The notes beneath the pieces were generated by a model, which saw only the letters and a program-made list of their open reading frames with translations, was not told where the DNA came from and ran no database searches. Of a stretch of 64,000 bases of DNA, positions 18,138 through 27,652 are shown piece after piece. Position numbers and translations under genes: made by a program. The DNA is from Clostridium punense (GTDB taxonomy: Bacteria; Bacillota; Clostridia; Clostridiales; Clostridiaceae), in the NCBI RefSeq assembly GCF_017874425.1, contig NZ_JAGGLL010000022.1, positions 19,804 to 83,803 of the forward strand, given 5' to 3'. The stretch's first letter is position 1, and every line of letters starts with the position of its first letter.

Positions 18138-19286
18138 TTATTTCTTCACACCATTTACTTTAATATCTAAACCTCTGTAATATCCATTTCTAAATATTTT
18201 ACAGGTAACTACCTCCTCAGCGGCGATCCTCTTTATGGCTTTATCCATATCTTTAATGTACTTTATCTTTTCACCATTAAACTCTACAATTATGTCAGTA
18301 GGTCTCAATCCCGCTTCATAGGCTTCACTTTCCTTGCTTACTTCCTTTACATAAACTCCCTGGATTCCTTCTTGAGTTTTAGGCCGCGCCTCCTCAGCAT
18401 AGATTCCTAAAACTGTTCTAAGTAAACTTTCTCCATTAAGTATTTCACTTGCAAATTGCTTTGCATCCTCTACGGTCATGTAAAAACTACTCTTAATAGT
18501 TCCCTTAGAATGGTTCATTTCAATACTGTTAATACCGATGAGTTCTCCTTTAGTATTACACAAAGCCCCACCACTATTAATTGAACTTGGAAGAATAGTT
18601 GTTTGAATAATATTCAAGGCTGAATGTACTCCAGTGCTTTTATCCACTGTGATTAATGGTTCACTGATACTTAATACAGTTCCTTGCTTTATATTTTCAT
18701 GAAAAGCCCTTCCCATAGGGTTTCCTATACTTAAGACTTCACTACCTTGTTCCAACCCTACTGCACTACCCATTTTAATAGGTTGTAAAGTTTCCGCTTG
18801 AATCTTTATCACAGCTAGATCATAGGTGTTATTAACTCCAATAATACTTGCATCATAGACCAAATCATTATAAAGTTTAACCTTTATGGATTTAGCTCCA
18901 TCTACTACATGCTGGTTAGTTAGGATATAGCCGCCCTCTTTAAATATAATTCCCGAGCCACTATCTATTTCCATAGGCCTATCAGTTTCTCCAACGACTT
19001 TAACAATTGCTACTATGGATTTTGATACTTTATTTGCTATTTCGTTATAGTTCCCTTCGCCGTTAGTACTAGTTATGGAATTATCAATATTTTCAGCCAT
19101 GTGTTTTTTTGACACTGTAGTATTATTTATAAAAAAAGCAGTGCATACTCCTGAAATAGCGGCTACAACTAAATACAATATAGTAAAAACTATAAACCTT
19201 TTTTTGTAACTTTTCTTTTTCTTATTAAATTTGATTTTGCCACTATAATCTTCTTCTCTGCTATTTGATTCTTTAAAGCTATCCAC
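18138..19286 (-). CDS. HtrA/DegP-like membrane-anchored serine protease with atypical active site
   Basis: 382 aa. One membrane helix (about 31-53), trypsin-like domain (about 80-265) and one PDZ domain (about 285-378). Catalytic His126 (TNQHVVDG), Asp156 (NTYDLAVIKI) and Ser238 (INSGGAL) are present. The usual PGNSGGPL loop reads SSINSGGAL: the oxyanion-hole glycine two residues before Ser is Ile236, and the QTDAA segment is QTTIL. HtrA normally degrades misfolded envelope proteins; activity here is doubtful. GTG start 5 bases after GAGGTG. Third gene of a regulator-kinase-htrA operon, 40 bp after the kinase. Confidence 0.85.
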   Translation of the reverse strand: MDSFKESNSREEDYSGKIKFNKKKKSYKKRFIVFTILYLVVAAISGVCTAFFINNTTVSKKHMAENIDNSITSTNGEGNYNEIANKVSKSIVAIVKVVGETDRPMEIDSGSGIIFKEGGYILTNQHVVDGAKSIKVKLYNDLVYDASIIGVNNTYDLAVIKIQAETLQPIKMGSAVGLEQGSEVLSIGNPMGRAFHENIKQGTVLSISEPLITVDKSTGVHSALNIIQTTILPSSINSGGALCNTKGELIGINSIEMNHSKGTIKSSFYMTVEDAKQFASEILNGESLLRTVLGIYAEEARPKTQEGIQGVYVKEVSKESEAYEAGLRPTDIIVEFNGEKIKYIKDMDKAIKRIAAEEVVTCKIFRNGYYRGLDIKVNGVKK

Positions 19287-19326
19287 AGTGTCACCTCACT
19301 AAAATACCTTCATAAATTTGTATGGT

Positions 19327-20745
19327 TTATGCTTTCTTTCCCAAAGTCAATGTAAAAGTAAACATAACTCCATTATCTTTATTTTCAACCCATATTTCCT
19401 CATCAAATAAGGCAATAATTTTTTTCACAATGGAAAGCCCAAGTCCTGTGCTAACCTTTTGAGTTCTTGACTTATCTCCCTTGTAAAATCTATCCCATAT
19501 ATGTTTTATGTCTTCCTCAGGTATAGCCGGCCCTTCGTTGAATATGGATACAAATGCTTTCTTTCCCTTACTTCTGCAAGATATAGTAACTAAACCACCT
19601 TCATCTGCATACTTAATAGCATTATCTAAGAGATTGGTTATTACCTGCATAATTTTATCTTCATCTGCCATAGCAATAAGTTCATCCTCTTCAAAGAATA
19701 CTTGAACATTAAGCTTTTTATCTTTAACCCTTGCTTCGTTTCTAAGTATACAAAGTCTTACTACTTCATTTATGTCTAAGGCTCTCATTTGAAGCTTAAA
19801 CTTTCCTGACTCTACTGCAGAAAGGTCTAGAAGCTCATTGATAAGCCTAGTAAGTCTTTGAATTTCTTCATAGGCAATTTTTAGATAGTATTCTTCTTTT
19901 TCCTTTGGAATAACACCATCTAAAATTCCGCCAATAAATCCCTTTATAGAAGTAATAGGTGATCTTAATTCATGAGATACATTAGAAAGAAACTCTTTTC
20001 TGTTTTGCTCCACCTTCTCCAAGGAATCCGCCATTACATTGAAAGATTCTGCAAATTCACCAATTTCATCGTGGGATTGAACTACAACCCTTTTATTTAC
20101 ATCACCTGCAGCTATTTTTCTAGCAACTACATTCATTTCCGAAATAGGGTTTACAATTATTTTTTGTATAAAATAGTAAATTACAATACTTGATACAATA
20201 ACTGCTATAACTGTAGAAACCCAAATAATTTTAAATACATTGCTTAATGATTTATTAAGAGTTGACATAGATATATTAATAATTGCAGCTCCATTAAACT
20301 TGCTGTCTTTCCCTTTAATTGGTTCTCCTAATACATAAAATTTCTCATCAAAGTTATCATAATTGTTAAGGGTTTGAAAGTGCATTCCTTGACTCAAATT
20401 ATCTAATTGATCAACAAAAAGCTGCTTACCTATAAACCCCTTAAACTTATTAGAAGTAATCACATATACATACCCATTTCTATCAAGAAGTAGTATATCT
20501 TCATTAATGTATCCTGAAATAAATCTCATGGAACCATTTAATTCCTCATAAGGTATTGCCCCTTCTATATACTCATTGGCAAGTCCTTCAATTATAGTAA
20601 TTTGATTGCTTAACTGTTCTTTTCTATTTTTAATAAAATAATCTTGAATCCAAAAGGATAAAAAAGCCGCTATAATGGTAAGACTGATGGAAATAATTAT
20701 AGTATAAGTTATTACCATTTTAGTGAACAAGCTGTTTTTAACCAT
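19327..20745 (-). CDS. Sensor histidine kinase, HAMP class
   Basis: 472 aa. Two membrane helices (about 10-32 and 172-194) bracket an extracellular sensor domain of about 135 residues. HAMP follows (195-248), then HisKA with His258 in NVSHELRSPITSI, and HATPase_c with ITNLLDNAIKYA (N box) and STGLGLSIVKKI (G box). It should phosphorylate the response regulator encoded just upstream. The ATG overlaps that gene's TAA by one base (TAATG). With the downstream HtrA-like gene, an envelope-stress signal is likely, similar in plan to CssS. Confidence 0.93.
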   Translation of the reverse strand: MVKNSLFTKMVITYTIIISISLTIIAAFLSFWIQDYFIKNRKEQLSNQITIIEGLANEYIEGAIPYEELNGSMRFISGYINEDILLLDRNGYVYVITSNKFKGFIGKQLFVDQLDNLSQGMHFQTLNNYDNFDEKFYVLGEPIKGKDSKFNGAAIINISMSTLNKSLSNVFKIIWVSTVIAVIVSSIVIYYFIQKIIVNPISEMNVVARKIAAGDVNKRVVVQSHDEIGEFAESFNVMADSLEKVEQNRKEFLSNVSHELRSPITSIKGFIGGILDGVIPKEKEEYYLKIAYEEIQRLTRLINELLDLSAVESGKFKLQMRALDINEVVRLCILRNEARVKDKKLNVQVFFEEDELIAMADEDKIMQVITNLLDNAIKYADEGGLVTISCRSKGKKAFVSIFNEGPAIPEEDIKHIWDRFYKGDKSRTQKVSTGLGLSIVKKIIALFDEEIWVENKDNGVMFTFTLTLGKKA

Positions 20746-21431
20746 TATTTCACCTCGAATTTATAGCCTACACCCCAAACTGTTTCTAATTGCCAAGTAT
20801 CCCCACCTGCAATTTTTTCTCTTAACCTTTTTATGTGAACATCCACTGTTCTAGAATCTCCTGGATAGTCATAACCCCAAACCTCGCATAAAAGCTGCTC
20901 TCTTGTGAAAACTCTATTTTTATTGCTTGCAAGGTAATATAAAAGTTCAAACTCCTTAGGTGGCATTTTTATTTCATTGCCTTTATAAGTTACATTGTAA
21001 GAATTTACATCAATAACCAGATTATCAAAGGATAAGGTTTCCTTATTATCTACTTCAGAAGTGTATCTTCTAAGCACTGCTTTAACCCTAGCCATAAGCT
21101 CCTTAGGCTCAAAAGGCTTAACTATATAGTCATCTGCCCCTAATTCTAGGCCTAAAACCTTGTCAAAGGTTTCTCCCTTTGCAGTTATCATAATAACTGG
21201 AGTTTCATGCTCTTTCCTAATCCACTTTAATACATCTATTCCATCCATATATGGAAGCATTACATCTAGAAGAACTAAATCTGGTTTAAAAGCCATAAAC
21301 ATCTCTTGAGCTTCTCTTCCATCATTTGCAACTCTAGTTGTATAGCCTGCACTTTCTAAGTACATTTTTAACACTTCAGATATATTTTTATCGTCATCCA
21401 CAACTAATACTTTTCCAATAGTACCTTCCAT
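20745..21431 (-). CDS. OmpR/PhoB-family response regulator
   Basis: 228 aa from the ATG at 21429-21431, which follows GGAGG; the frame extends 15 codons further upstream without an RBS. The receiver domain (5-120) shows VDDDKN, phospho-acceptor Asp56 (LVLLDVMLPYMDG), MITAKGE and IVKPFEPKEL. The C-terminal winged helix (130-228) has PPKEFELLYYLASN and RTVDVHIKRLREKI. First gene of the operon with kinase and HtrA-like genes. Confidence 0.95.
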   Translation of the reverse strand: MEGTIGKVLVVDDDKNISEVLKMYLESAGYTTRVANDGREAQEMFMAFKPDLVLLDVMLPYMDGIDVLKWIRKEHETPVIMITAKGETFDKVLGLELGADDYIVKPFEPKELMARVKAVLRRYTSEVDNKETLSFDNLVIDVNSYNVTYKGNEIKMPPKEFELLYYLASNKNRVFTREQLLCEVWGYDYPGDSRTVDVHIKRLREKIAGGDTWQLETVWGVGYKFEVK

Positions 21432-21576
21432 TTTAAATCCTCCACTCAAATAAAAAATTTTATACAAACTTAACACTATCTTCTATTTTACACCATTTTT
21501 ACTTTGTATTATATAATAATACAAAACAAATTTGAGAAATTTTCTGTAAAATTAATATAATTTACAAAATATTTAT

Positions 21577-21616
21577 AAAAAACATGGGCTACAACTAATG
21601 CAACCCATGTTTTTTT
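21577..21616 (-). terminator. prs terminator
   Basis: Perfect 12-bp stem AAAAAACATGGG/CCCATGTTTTTT, 15-base loop, about 125 bp downstream of prs and upstream of the response-regulator gene. It insulates the two units and could work in both directions. Confidence 0.85.
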
Positions 21617-21666
21617 ATAAATATAAGCTTCCATTATGAAAACCCATTCTATTCATCTAAAAGAGC

Positions 21667-21726
21667 CCTAAGGAAACTATGATAGTTTATACTCATAAAT
21701 TAAGTCTTAATCTTTGTTTCCCATAT
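21667..21726 (+). repeat. Short dispersed palindromic repeat (GGGAAC family)
   Basis: CCTAAGGAAAC at the left and TTAAGTCTTAATCTTTGTTTCCCATATA at the right (split here at 21699-21726). Lies in the 3' region of prs. A further shared stretch, ATGAAAACCCATTCTATTCATC, precedes it at about 21636-21657. Confidence 0.55.
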
Positions 21727-21740
21727 ATATTTCAAAATTC

Positions 21741-22697
21741 TTAATCAAATAATTTACTTACAGATACATCTTCATAAATTCTCTTAATTGCTTCTGCAAA
21801 AATTGGAGCTACAGATAAAATTTTGATTTTATCTATTGCTTTTTCTTCTGGTAAATGAATTGTATCAAGCATTACTAATTGTTTTATAGCTGACACTTCT
21901 ATTCTTTCAATAGCAGGGCCTGATAGCACAGCATGAGTACAGCAAGCATAAACTTCCTTAGCTCCCATTTTAACTAGTGCATTAGCTCCGTTACAGATAG
22001 TTCCAGCTGTATCAATCATATCGTCTATTAAGATAACTCTCTTACCTTTAATATCTCCTATAACATTCATTACCTCTGCAACGTTTGCTTTTGGTCTTCT
22101 CTTATCTATAATTGCTATTGGTGCATTTAATCTATCAGCAAATTTTCTAGCTCTAGTTACACTTCCAAGGTCTGGAGAAACAACAACTACATCATCTTGA
22201 TCAGCAAAGCCACTCTCTACAAAGTAATTACTTAGTATTGGTGCTCCCATTAAGTTATCTACTGGAATGTTAAAATAACCTTGAATTTGAGCTGCATGTA
22301 AATCCATAGTTAAAACTCTGTCAGCTCCAGCAGCAGTAATTAAGTCAGCTACTAACTTAGCAGTGATTGGATCTCTTGCCTTAGCTTTTCTATCTTGTCT
22401 TGCATAGCCATAATAAGGCATAACTGCTGTAACTCTTCCTACAGATGCTCTTTTAAACGCATCAATCATTATTAATAACTCCATTAAGTTATCATTAACT
22501 GGCGCACTTGTTGGTTGAATTACAAACACATCAAGTCCTCTAACAGTTTCCGCAATATTTACAGATATCTCTCCATCACTAAAAGTCCCAACTTGAGATT
22601 CACCAATTTTAAGTCCTAATCTGTCTGCAATGTCCTGAGCTAGCTTTGGGTAAGAGTTACCTGTGAAGATTTTAATGTTTTTTCCATGAGTTATCAT
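21741..22697 (-). CDS. prs: Ribose-phosphate pyrophosphokinase
   Basis: 318 aa, usual length. It makes PRPP from ribose 5-phosphate and ATP for purine, pyrimidine, His, Trp and NAD synthesis. Visible motifs are [12 protein letters not shown], the ATP-binding [37 protein letters not shown], and the PRPP loop [22 protein letters not shown]. It lies 77 bp after glmU and is probably cotranscribed; a GC-rich hairpin (GCGGGG/CCCCTGC, about 22750-22768) lies between them. Confidence 0.97.
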   Translation of the reverse strand: MITHGKNIKIFTGNSYPKLAQDIADRLGLKIGESQVGTFSDGEISVNIAETVRGLDVFVIQPTSAPVNDNLMELLIMIDAFKRASVGRVTAVMPYYGYARQDRKAKARDPITAKLVADLITAAGADRVLTMDLHAAQIQGYFNIPVDNLMGAPILSNYFVESGFADQDDVVVVSPDLGSVTRARKFADRLNAPIAIIDKRRPKANVAEVMNVIGDIKGKRVILIDDMIDTAGTICNGANALVKMGAKEVYACCTHAVLSGPAIERIEVSAIKQLVMLDTIHLPEEKAIDKIKILSVAPIFAEAIKRIYEDVSVSKLFD

Positions 22698-22774
22698 TAT
22701 GTATAGTCCTCCTATTTGTTTTTATTTCCTTTCCCTATGTAAACCAAGCAGGGGAACCTAATCCCCGCTATTTT

Positions 22775-24145
22775 TTATCTTTTATTATACTTATCATAGA
22801 CCCAGTTTTCTTTGTTAACCTGTTTTGCTCTTGCAATGGCAAGGGAGCCTTTAGGTACCTTGTGAGTAATTGTAGAGCCTGCTCCGATATAAGTATCATC
22901 TTCTAAAACTACTGGAGATACAAGGTTTGAATTACATCCAATAAATACCTTGTTTCCTATAACTGTTTTATTCTTATGCTTACCATCATAGTTTACAATT
23001 ACTGTACCACAACCAAAGTTGCAATCGGTGCCTACTTCTGCGTCTCCTATATAAGTTAAGTGTGATACCTTTGTACCATCTCCTATAGTGGATTTCTTAA
23101 TTTCTACGAAGTCCCCTATCCTTGCATTTTTACCAATATTAGAATCTGGTCTTATATATGCAAAAGGACCTACTGTAGTATTCTCTCCAATATTGCTATC
23201 TAGAACTACTGAATTTTGCACTGTAACATTGCTCTCAATAACAGAATTATCAATCCTGTTATTTGGATATAAGGTACAACCATCTTTAATTACTGTATCT
23301 CCTTGAAGTACATTTCCTGGATAAATAACAGTATCTCTTCCTATTTTTACGTTCCAATCTATATAAGTAGATTTTGGATCAATGATTATTGCTCCATTTT
23401 CCATATGCTTCTTGTTGATTCTTTCTCTCATAATAATTTCTGCTGTTGCTAATTCTACCTTTGAATTTACTGCAGTAATTTCCTCTACTGGTACATCTAT
23501 TGCTCCAACCTTTTTACCCTCTTTTTTAAGAATCTCTATTACATCAGTTAAATAGTATTCCCCTTGATTGTTGTTGTTATTAAGTTTTGATAGAGTATTT
23601 AAAAGGTTTTGGATATCAAAACAATACATACCTGAGTTAATTTCCTGAACTTTTACTTCTGCAGGAGTACAATCTTTAAACTCTACTATCTTCTCCACTT
23701 CTCCATTGGCGTTTCTGATAATTCTACCATATTTTGCAGGCTCTTCCATAATAGAAGTTAAAATTGTAGCACTATACTCACCTTCTTCATGAAAATTCAC
23801 TAGGTTACCTACAGTACTTTCAGTAATAAGTGGACCATCTCCTACAAAAATTGCTACGGAACCACTTTTTCCTTTTAAAAATTCTTCTGCACACATTACT
23901 GCGTGGCCAGTGCCTAATTGGTCTTCTTGAACAGAATAACTAATATTCCTGCTCTTAGTACCTTTTCTTACCTTTTCTGCACCTTTACCAATTACTACAT
24001 TTACATCTTCTATATTGCAACTTCTTATATTATCTATTACATGGTTTATCATTTCCTTACCACACACTTTGTGTAGTACCTTTGGTGTATCAGAATTCAT
24101 TCTTTTTCCTTCACCAGCTGCTAAAATAATAGCACATTTATACAA
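22775..24145 (-). CDS. glmU: Bifunctional GlmU: N-acetylglucosamine-1-phosphate uridyltransferase / glucosamine-1-phosphate acetyltransferase
   Basis: 456 aa, exactly the family length. The N-domain uridyltransferase (1-230) starts [13 protein letters not shown] and contains GDGPLI and [10 protein letters not shown]. The C-domain (250-456) is a left-handed beta helix of hexapeptide repeats with IRPDSNIG and [15 protein letters not shown]. It makes UDP-GlcNAc for the wall. I chose the TTG at 24143-24145, 6 bases after AGAGGTG; the open frame runs 45 codons further but has non-family sequence there. Confidence 0.96.
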   Translation of the reverse strand: MYKCAIILAAGEGKRMNSDTPKVLHKVCGKEMINHVIDNIRSCNIEDVNVVIGKGAEKVRKGTKSRNISYSVQEDQLGTGHAVMCAEEFLKGKSGSVAIFVGDGPLITESTVGNLVNFHEEGEYSATILTSIMEEPAKYGRIIRNANGEVEKIVEFKDCTPAEVKVQEINSGMYCFDIQNLLNTLSKLNNNNNQGEYYLTDVIEILKKEGKKVGAIDVPVEEITAVNSKVELATAEIIMRERINKKHMENGAIIIDPKSTYIDWNVKIGRDTVIYPGNVLQGDTVIKDGCTLYPNNRIDNSVIESNVTVQNSVVLDSNIGENTTVGPFAYIRPDSNIGKNARIGDFVEIKKSTIGDGTKVSHLTYIGDAEVGTDCNFGCGTVIVNYDGKHKNKTVIGNKVFIGCNSNLVSPVVLEDDTYIGAGSTITHKVPKGSLAIARAKQVNKENWVYDKYNKR

Positions 24146-24511
24146 TCTCAACACCTCTTTAACGAATAATATATAGCATTGTATCCAAATTATTAGCCAT
24201 GAACATATATAACATACTTCTTTATTATATTTTATGTGACAAACTTTTTCAATAACTGGAGGCTTTATTAGAAAATTCAATTAACAGTGGCTTAATTTTA
24301 TTTTGTTCGTATTACTTTCAAATTTGAATAAGTAAGAACTAAAAGTCAAGAGAAAATAAGTATTAAGTAATAAGTACTAAGTAAGAGTAAATACTTAAAA
24401 AGCACGGCTAAAACCCATACACAACTTTTTCAATTTTATCCATAACATTGCTTTTTCACTTTTCCTCTTAACTCCTTTTTTCTTGTTCAATTATCTTGAT
24501 TATTGAACAAT
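24146..24511. other. glmU upstream spacer
   Basis: 366 bp with no gene. Short direct repeats AAGTA(T/C)TAAGTAATAAGTACTAAG occur at about 24358-24382. Probably holds the glmU promoter on the minus strand. Confidence 0.4.
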
Positions 24512-24540
24512 AAAAAAAGGAGATGAACACTCCTTTTTTC
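24512..24540 (-). terminator. spoVG terminator
   Basis: Stem AAAAAAAGGAG/CTCCTTTTTT with a 7-base loop, starting immediately after the spoVG stop codon. Confidence 0.85.
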
Positions 24541-24828
24541 TTAGTTTCCTATTTCATCTACTAAAGGCTCATCATTCTTAACTTTCTCATACTCATCAAG
24601 AATTGCCTTTTGTATTTTCTCTCTAGTTTCAGTATTGATTGGATGTGCTATGTCCTTAAATTCTCCATCTGGAGTCTTTCTGCTTGGCATAGCGATAAAA
24701 TTTCCATTTTGTCCTTCTATAACTTTTATATCGTGAACAACAAATTCATTATCTAAAGTTATAGACACGATAGCTTTCATCTTTCCTTCGCTAGCTATCT
24801 TTCTTATTCTTACATCAGTAATTTGCAT
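24541..24828 (-). CDS. spoVG: Septation/sporulation RNA-binding regulator SpoVG
   Basis: 95 aa. The family signature [11 protein letters not shown] opens the protein, followed by [23 protein letters not shown] and [21 protein letters not shown]. SpoVG is a small nucleic acid-binding regulator affecting septation and cortex formation. Start at the ATG 5 bases after GGAGGTGG; the frame opens 5 codons earlier. A consensus sigma-H promoter lies just upstream (24860-24888), as for Bacillus spoVG. Confidence 0.97.
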   Translation of the reverse strand: MQITDVRIRKIASEGKMKAIVSITLDNEFVVHDIKVIEGQNGNFIAMPSRKTPDGEFKDIAHPINTETREKIQKAILDEYEKVKNDEPLVDEIGN

Positions 24829-24859
24829 GTATCCCACCTCCAAGATGTTGTTGACTTAC

Positions 24860-24888
24860 TTATTCTCCATTTCCAATGAAAATCCTTC
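24860..24888 (-). promoter_or_regulatory. Sigma-H promoter of spoVG
   Basis: Minus strand GAAGGATTT (24880-24888), 11-bp spacer, GGAGAATAA (24860-24868). This fits the sigma-H consensus RNAGGAWWW-N11/12-RNNGAATWW at every defined position. The classic sigma-H promoter of Bacillus subtilis belongs to the same gene. Confidence 0.85.
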
Positions 24889-25168
24889 TAATATTCTGAA
24901 AAATTTAATATTTTAAGTCAATTTACCACATAAATTTATCGACATTTATGCAATATTATTCCATAACACGTTTTCTTTTGCCTTTCCTATCAAAAAATGT
25001 ATATATTTTTTATTTATATAAGTTGCATTATTAATTTAAAGTCATAAAACCTCTCTAACGCAACTTAAACTTAAGTTATCTACTAACACCTAAGTATTGA
25101 TTTAGATAATTCTTATGAAGCTATTTCCTTTAATAAAAACCGTTCTTTTCTCTCCCGCCCCAAACTAA

Positions 25169-25221
25169 AAGGGAACTTAAGCAGAATTATACATAAAGTA
25201 AATTCTGCTTAAGCTCCCTAT
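25169..25221 (-). terminator. purR terminator, built on the GGGAAC repeat
   Basis: A long stem (AGGGAACTTAAGCAGAATT with AATTCTGCTTAAGCTCCCT, one mismatch) starts 3 bp after the purR stop. The ends and length match the dispersed GGGAAC repeats, suggesting the repeat doubles as a terminator. No strong T run follows. Confidence 0.6.
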
Positions 25222-25223
25222 AA

Positions 25224-26048
25224 TTATGCATCTTTAGCCGGACTAACTATGGCCATTCCCTCTTCATCTATTCCTGAAAACTCCACTAAGGAAACGTAAT
25301 CTTTTACAAGTTTATCCTTCATTTCTACATTGTCAATTAAAAAGCCACAACCTAAAAGTTCGCTGTCGAATTCGTTTAACAACTCTTTTATGCCCTTAGC
25401 TGTTCCTCCTGCTCTCATAAAATCATCAATAAAAATACACTTGCTGTTTTTATTCATTGATTTTCGTGAAAGAGACATAGTTTGAAGTCTATTACTTGAA
25501 CCTGATACGTAATTAATACTTACTGTAGTTCCTTCTGTAAACTTAGTGTCATGTCTTACTGTAACTAGCTGTATTCCTAATTGTTTTGCTACTTCATAAG
25601 CAAGTGGGATACCTTTAGTTTCTATAGTAACAACATAATCCACCTCTAAATGCGAAAACTTTGAAGCTAGTGCTACCGCTGCATTGTGTATTAGCTGTGG
25701 ATTGTAAGCAATGTCTGTAATATATAAAAAGTTTCCTGGAATCACTCTCCACTTTTCTCTAAGTGCATTGCAAAGCTCCTCTAAAAGTCCGTCTTTTTCA
25801 TTATCTGATATGTTATTTATAAACTTAACACCACCGGCAGCTCCTGCTACGGTTTCAACCTTTCCCATAGATAACTCTTCTAATATTTCTCTAACTATTA
25901 CTATATCTTCACTAACTGTTGATTTTGCAGCATTAAACAATTCTGTAAAAGTACTCAAATTCACTACTGTATTAGGGTTCTCTGTTAAAATCTTAGTAAT
26001 TCCAACTACCCTTTCATTCCTGCTAAATTTATCCTTATCTTTTCCCAT
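25224..26048 (-). CDS. purR: Pur operon repressor PurR
   Basis: 274 aa. Residues 1-70 are a winged helix (KFSRNERVVGITKILTENPN). Residues 75-274 are a phosphoribosyltransferase-like domain with the PRPP-binding loop CIFIDDFMRAGGTAKG. PurR represses purine synthesis genes; PRPP releases it. I use the ATG at 26046-26048, about 11 bases after GGAAAGG; a TTG seven codons upstream is possible. It is the first gene of the purR-spoVG-glmU-prs block; the yabJ gene usually found between purR and spoVG is absent. Confidence 0.95.
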   Translation of the reverse strand: MGKDKDKFSRNERVVGITKILTENPNTVVNLSTFTELFNAAKSTVSEDIVIVREILEELSMGKVETVAGAAGGVKFINNISDNEKDGLLEELCNALREKWRVIPGNFLYITDIAYNPQLIHNAAVALASKFSHLEVDYVVTIETKGIPLAYEVAKQLGIQLVTVRHDTKFTEGTTVSINYVSGSSNRLQTMSLSRKSMNKNSKCIFIDDFMRAGGTAKGIKELLNEFDSELLGCGFLIDNVEMKDKLVKDYVSLVEFSGIDEEGMAIVSPAKDA

Positions 26049-26368
26049 GGCTATACAAAACCTTTCCAATCTTTATTATTGTTTTATACGAAGAGAATCA
26101 TAATTAATATTCATCTTATATCTAACCATACCTTGATTCTCACAAGGCTTTTTATAATGAAAAAATAAAATTTCATTACTAAAGCCTATATATAAATAAA
26201 AATATTCCTATTTGTTGTTTAGCTAATTAATTATTGCGAATATCCTAAATGTTCATTACCTATTTTATAGTTTTTTCCTTCACTTTACAATTACTTTCGA
26301 AAAGTATATTTTAAATTTATTATGTACTTAAGTACTAGGATATAAACCTGAACTTATTTATTTTTAGT
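26049..26368. other. Spacer upstream of purR
   Basis: 320 bp, AT-rich, no gene. A hairpin (AAGGCTTT...AAAGCC with an inner TAATGAAA/TTTCATTA, about 26141-26190) is present. No PurBox pair (CGAAC/GTTCG) is seen, so purR autoregulation is not evident here. Confidence 0.4.
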
Positions 26369-26412
26369 AAAAGATGGCTACCTGAAGATATATCTTTAGA
26401 TAGCCATCTTTT
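26369..26412 (-). terminator. opp operon terminator
   Basis: 12-bp perfect stem AAAAGATGGCTA/TAGCCATCTTTT with a loop that also pairs (AAGATATATCTT). It lies about 270 bp downstream of oppF on the minus strand. Confidence 0.8.
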
Positions 26413-26435
26413 ACCTATACAAAATTTCATCTTTA

Positions 26436-26494
26436 TATGAAACCAAAATTAAGACTTAACATACACCTTGAACTCACCTTGGTTCCCTTAAAAC
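26436..26494 (-). repeat. Short dispersed palindromic repeat (GGGAAC family)
   Basis: Read on the minus strand it begins TTAAGGGAACCAAGGTGAG and ends GTTAAGTCTTAATTTTGGTTTC (split here within 26437-26458). It sits between the opp terminator and the structured region at 26583-26685. Confidence 0.55.
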
Positions 26495-26582
26495 CTATAT
26501 AAAATGAAGCATACAATCCTTTATTTCATGCTTTTTATCTTAAATATACTTTTTATTAAATAATGAACAAGTTCATTTTGTT

Positions 26583-26685
26583 AACAACTTTGGAAGCAGC
26601 TTTTAACTGCCACCAAAGTACATTTTCTAGGCTCAGCAACTGCCACTTTAGAGGATGGCAGACTTGAAGCATCCAAAATGTTGTT
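26583..26685 (-). ncRNA. Structured 3' region downstream of oppF
   Basis: About 100 nt closed by a long-range stem: AACAACATTTTGGA at the oppF end pairs with TCCAAAGTTGTT at the far end. Inside is a perfect CTGCCA/TGGCAG hairpin and a second TGGCAG copy that could form an alternative pair. The oppF stop codon lies in the outer stem. No U run follows, so it may stabilise or process the mRNA rather than terminate. Function unknown. Confidence 0.45.
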
Positions 26686-27652
26686 AAAGTATATGGCAAG
26701 CCACATAGTGGTCTTTCTCTATTTCTCTAAGTTTCGGAAGTTCTTCACTACAAATCTTTTTCGCATATTTGCATCTTGGTGCAAATCTACACCCTGGTTT
26801 TGGATTTATGGGGCTAGTTACTTCCCCCTCTAAAGGTATTTGAACCTTAGATTTCCCCACTATTGGGTCTGCAATTGGGATAGCAGATAGTAAGGCTTGA
26901 GTATATGGATGAAGCGGCCTTTCGTATAAGTCATTACTTCCACCTAGTTCAACTAAAGTTCCTAGATACATAACTCCTACCCTATCAGATATATGCCTTA
27001 CCATAGATAGGTCATGAGCAATAAAAAGGTAGGTTAAGCCCATTTCCTTCTGTAAATCTATTAGTAGGTTTACTACTTGAGCTTGAATGGAAACATCTAG
27101 GGCTGAAATAGGTTCATCACACACTATAAACTCTGGGTTTATGGCAAGAGCTCTAGCTATACCTATCCTTTGCCTTTGTCCTCCTGAAAACTCATGAGGA
27201 AATCTTTGAGCATGCTCAGAATTTAAGCCAACCTTATCTAGCATTTCTTGTATTTTATCTGTTCTTTCTTTACCCTTGTAAAGTCCATGAATGTCAATTC
27301 CTTCAGCTATTATATCACCAACTGTCATTCTAGGATTTAGTGATGCATAGGGATCTTGGAATATTATTTGAGCTTTCTTTGAGAAACTTCTAAGTTCCTT
27401 AGGATTAAGAGAATGAATATCTCGTCCCTCATAGATAACCTCTCCACCAGTGGCAGAATATAGTCCTAAAATAGTCTTTCCACAGGTGGTCTTCCCACAA
27501 CCGGACTCCCCTACTAGTCCTAAAGTTTCACCTTTTCTTATATAAAAGCTTACATCATCAACGGCATTTAGTGTAGCTTTTCTTCCAACCTTAAAATACT
27601 TCTTTAGATTTTTAACTTCTAACAATATATCATTAGGCTTTTTATCTTCCAT
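26684..27652 (-). CDS. oppF: Oligopeptide ABC transporter ATPase OppF
   Basis: 322 aa. Walker [14 protein letters not shown] loop FQDPYASLNP, signature SGGQRQRIGIARAL, Walker B FIVCDEPISALD and the switch His (FIAHDLSMV) are all present. The C-terminal OppD/F extension has GCRFAPRCKYAKKICSEELPKL, whose cysteines bind a metal or Fe-S cluster in related proteins. It couples ATP hydrolysis to peptide uptake with OppD. Its ATG overlaps the oppD stop (TAATG). Last gene of oppABCDF. Confidence 0.95.
   Translation of the reverse strand: MEDKKPNDILLEVKNLKKYFKVGRKATLNAVDDVSFYIRKGETLGLVGESGCGKTTCGKTILGLYSATGGEVIYEGRDIHSLNPKELRSFSKKAQIIFQDPYASLNPRMTVGDIIAEGIDIHGLYKGKERTDKIQEMLDKVGLNSEHAQRFPHEFSGGQRQRIGIARALAINPEFIVCDEPISALDVSIQAQVVNLLIDLQKEMGLTYLFIAHDLSMVRHISDRVGVMYLGTLVELGGSNDLYERPLHPYTQALLSAIPIADPIVGKSKVQIPLEGEVTSPINPKPGCRFAPRCKYAKKICSEELPKLREIEKDHYVACHIL

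Noticed and set aside
24146..24280. 45-codon N-terminal extension of GlmU
   Set aside because: Would precede the invariant nucleotide-binding start; the TTG after AGAGGTG gives the normal 456-aa length.
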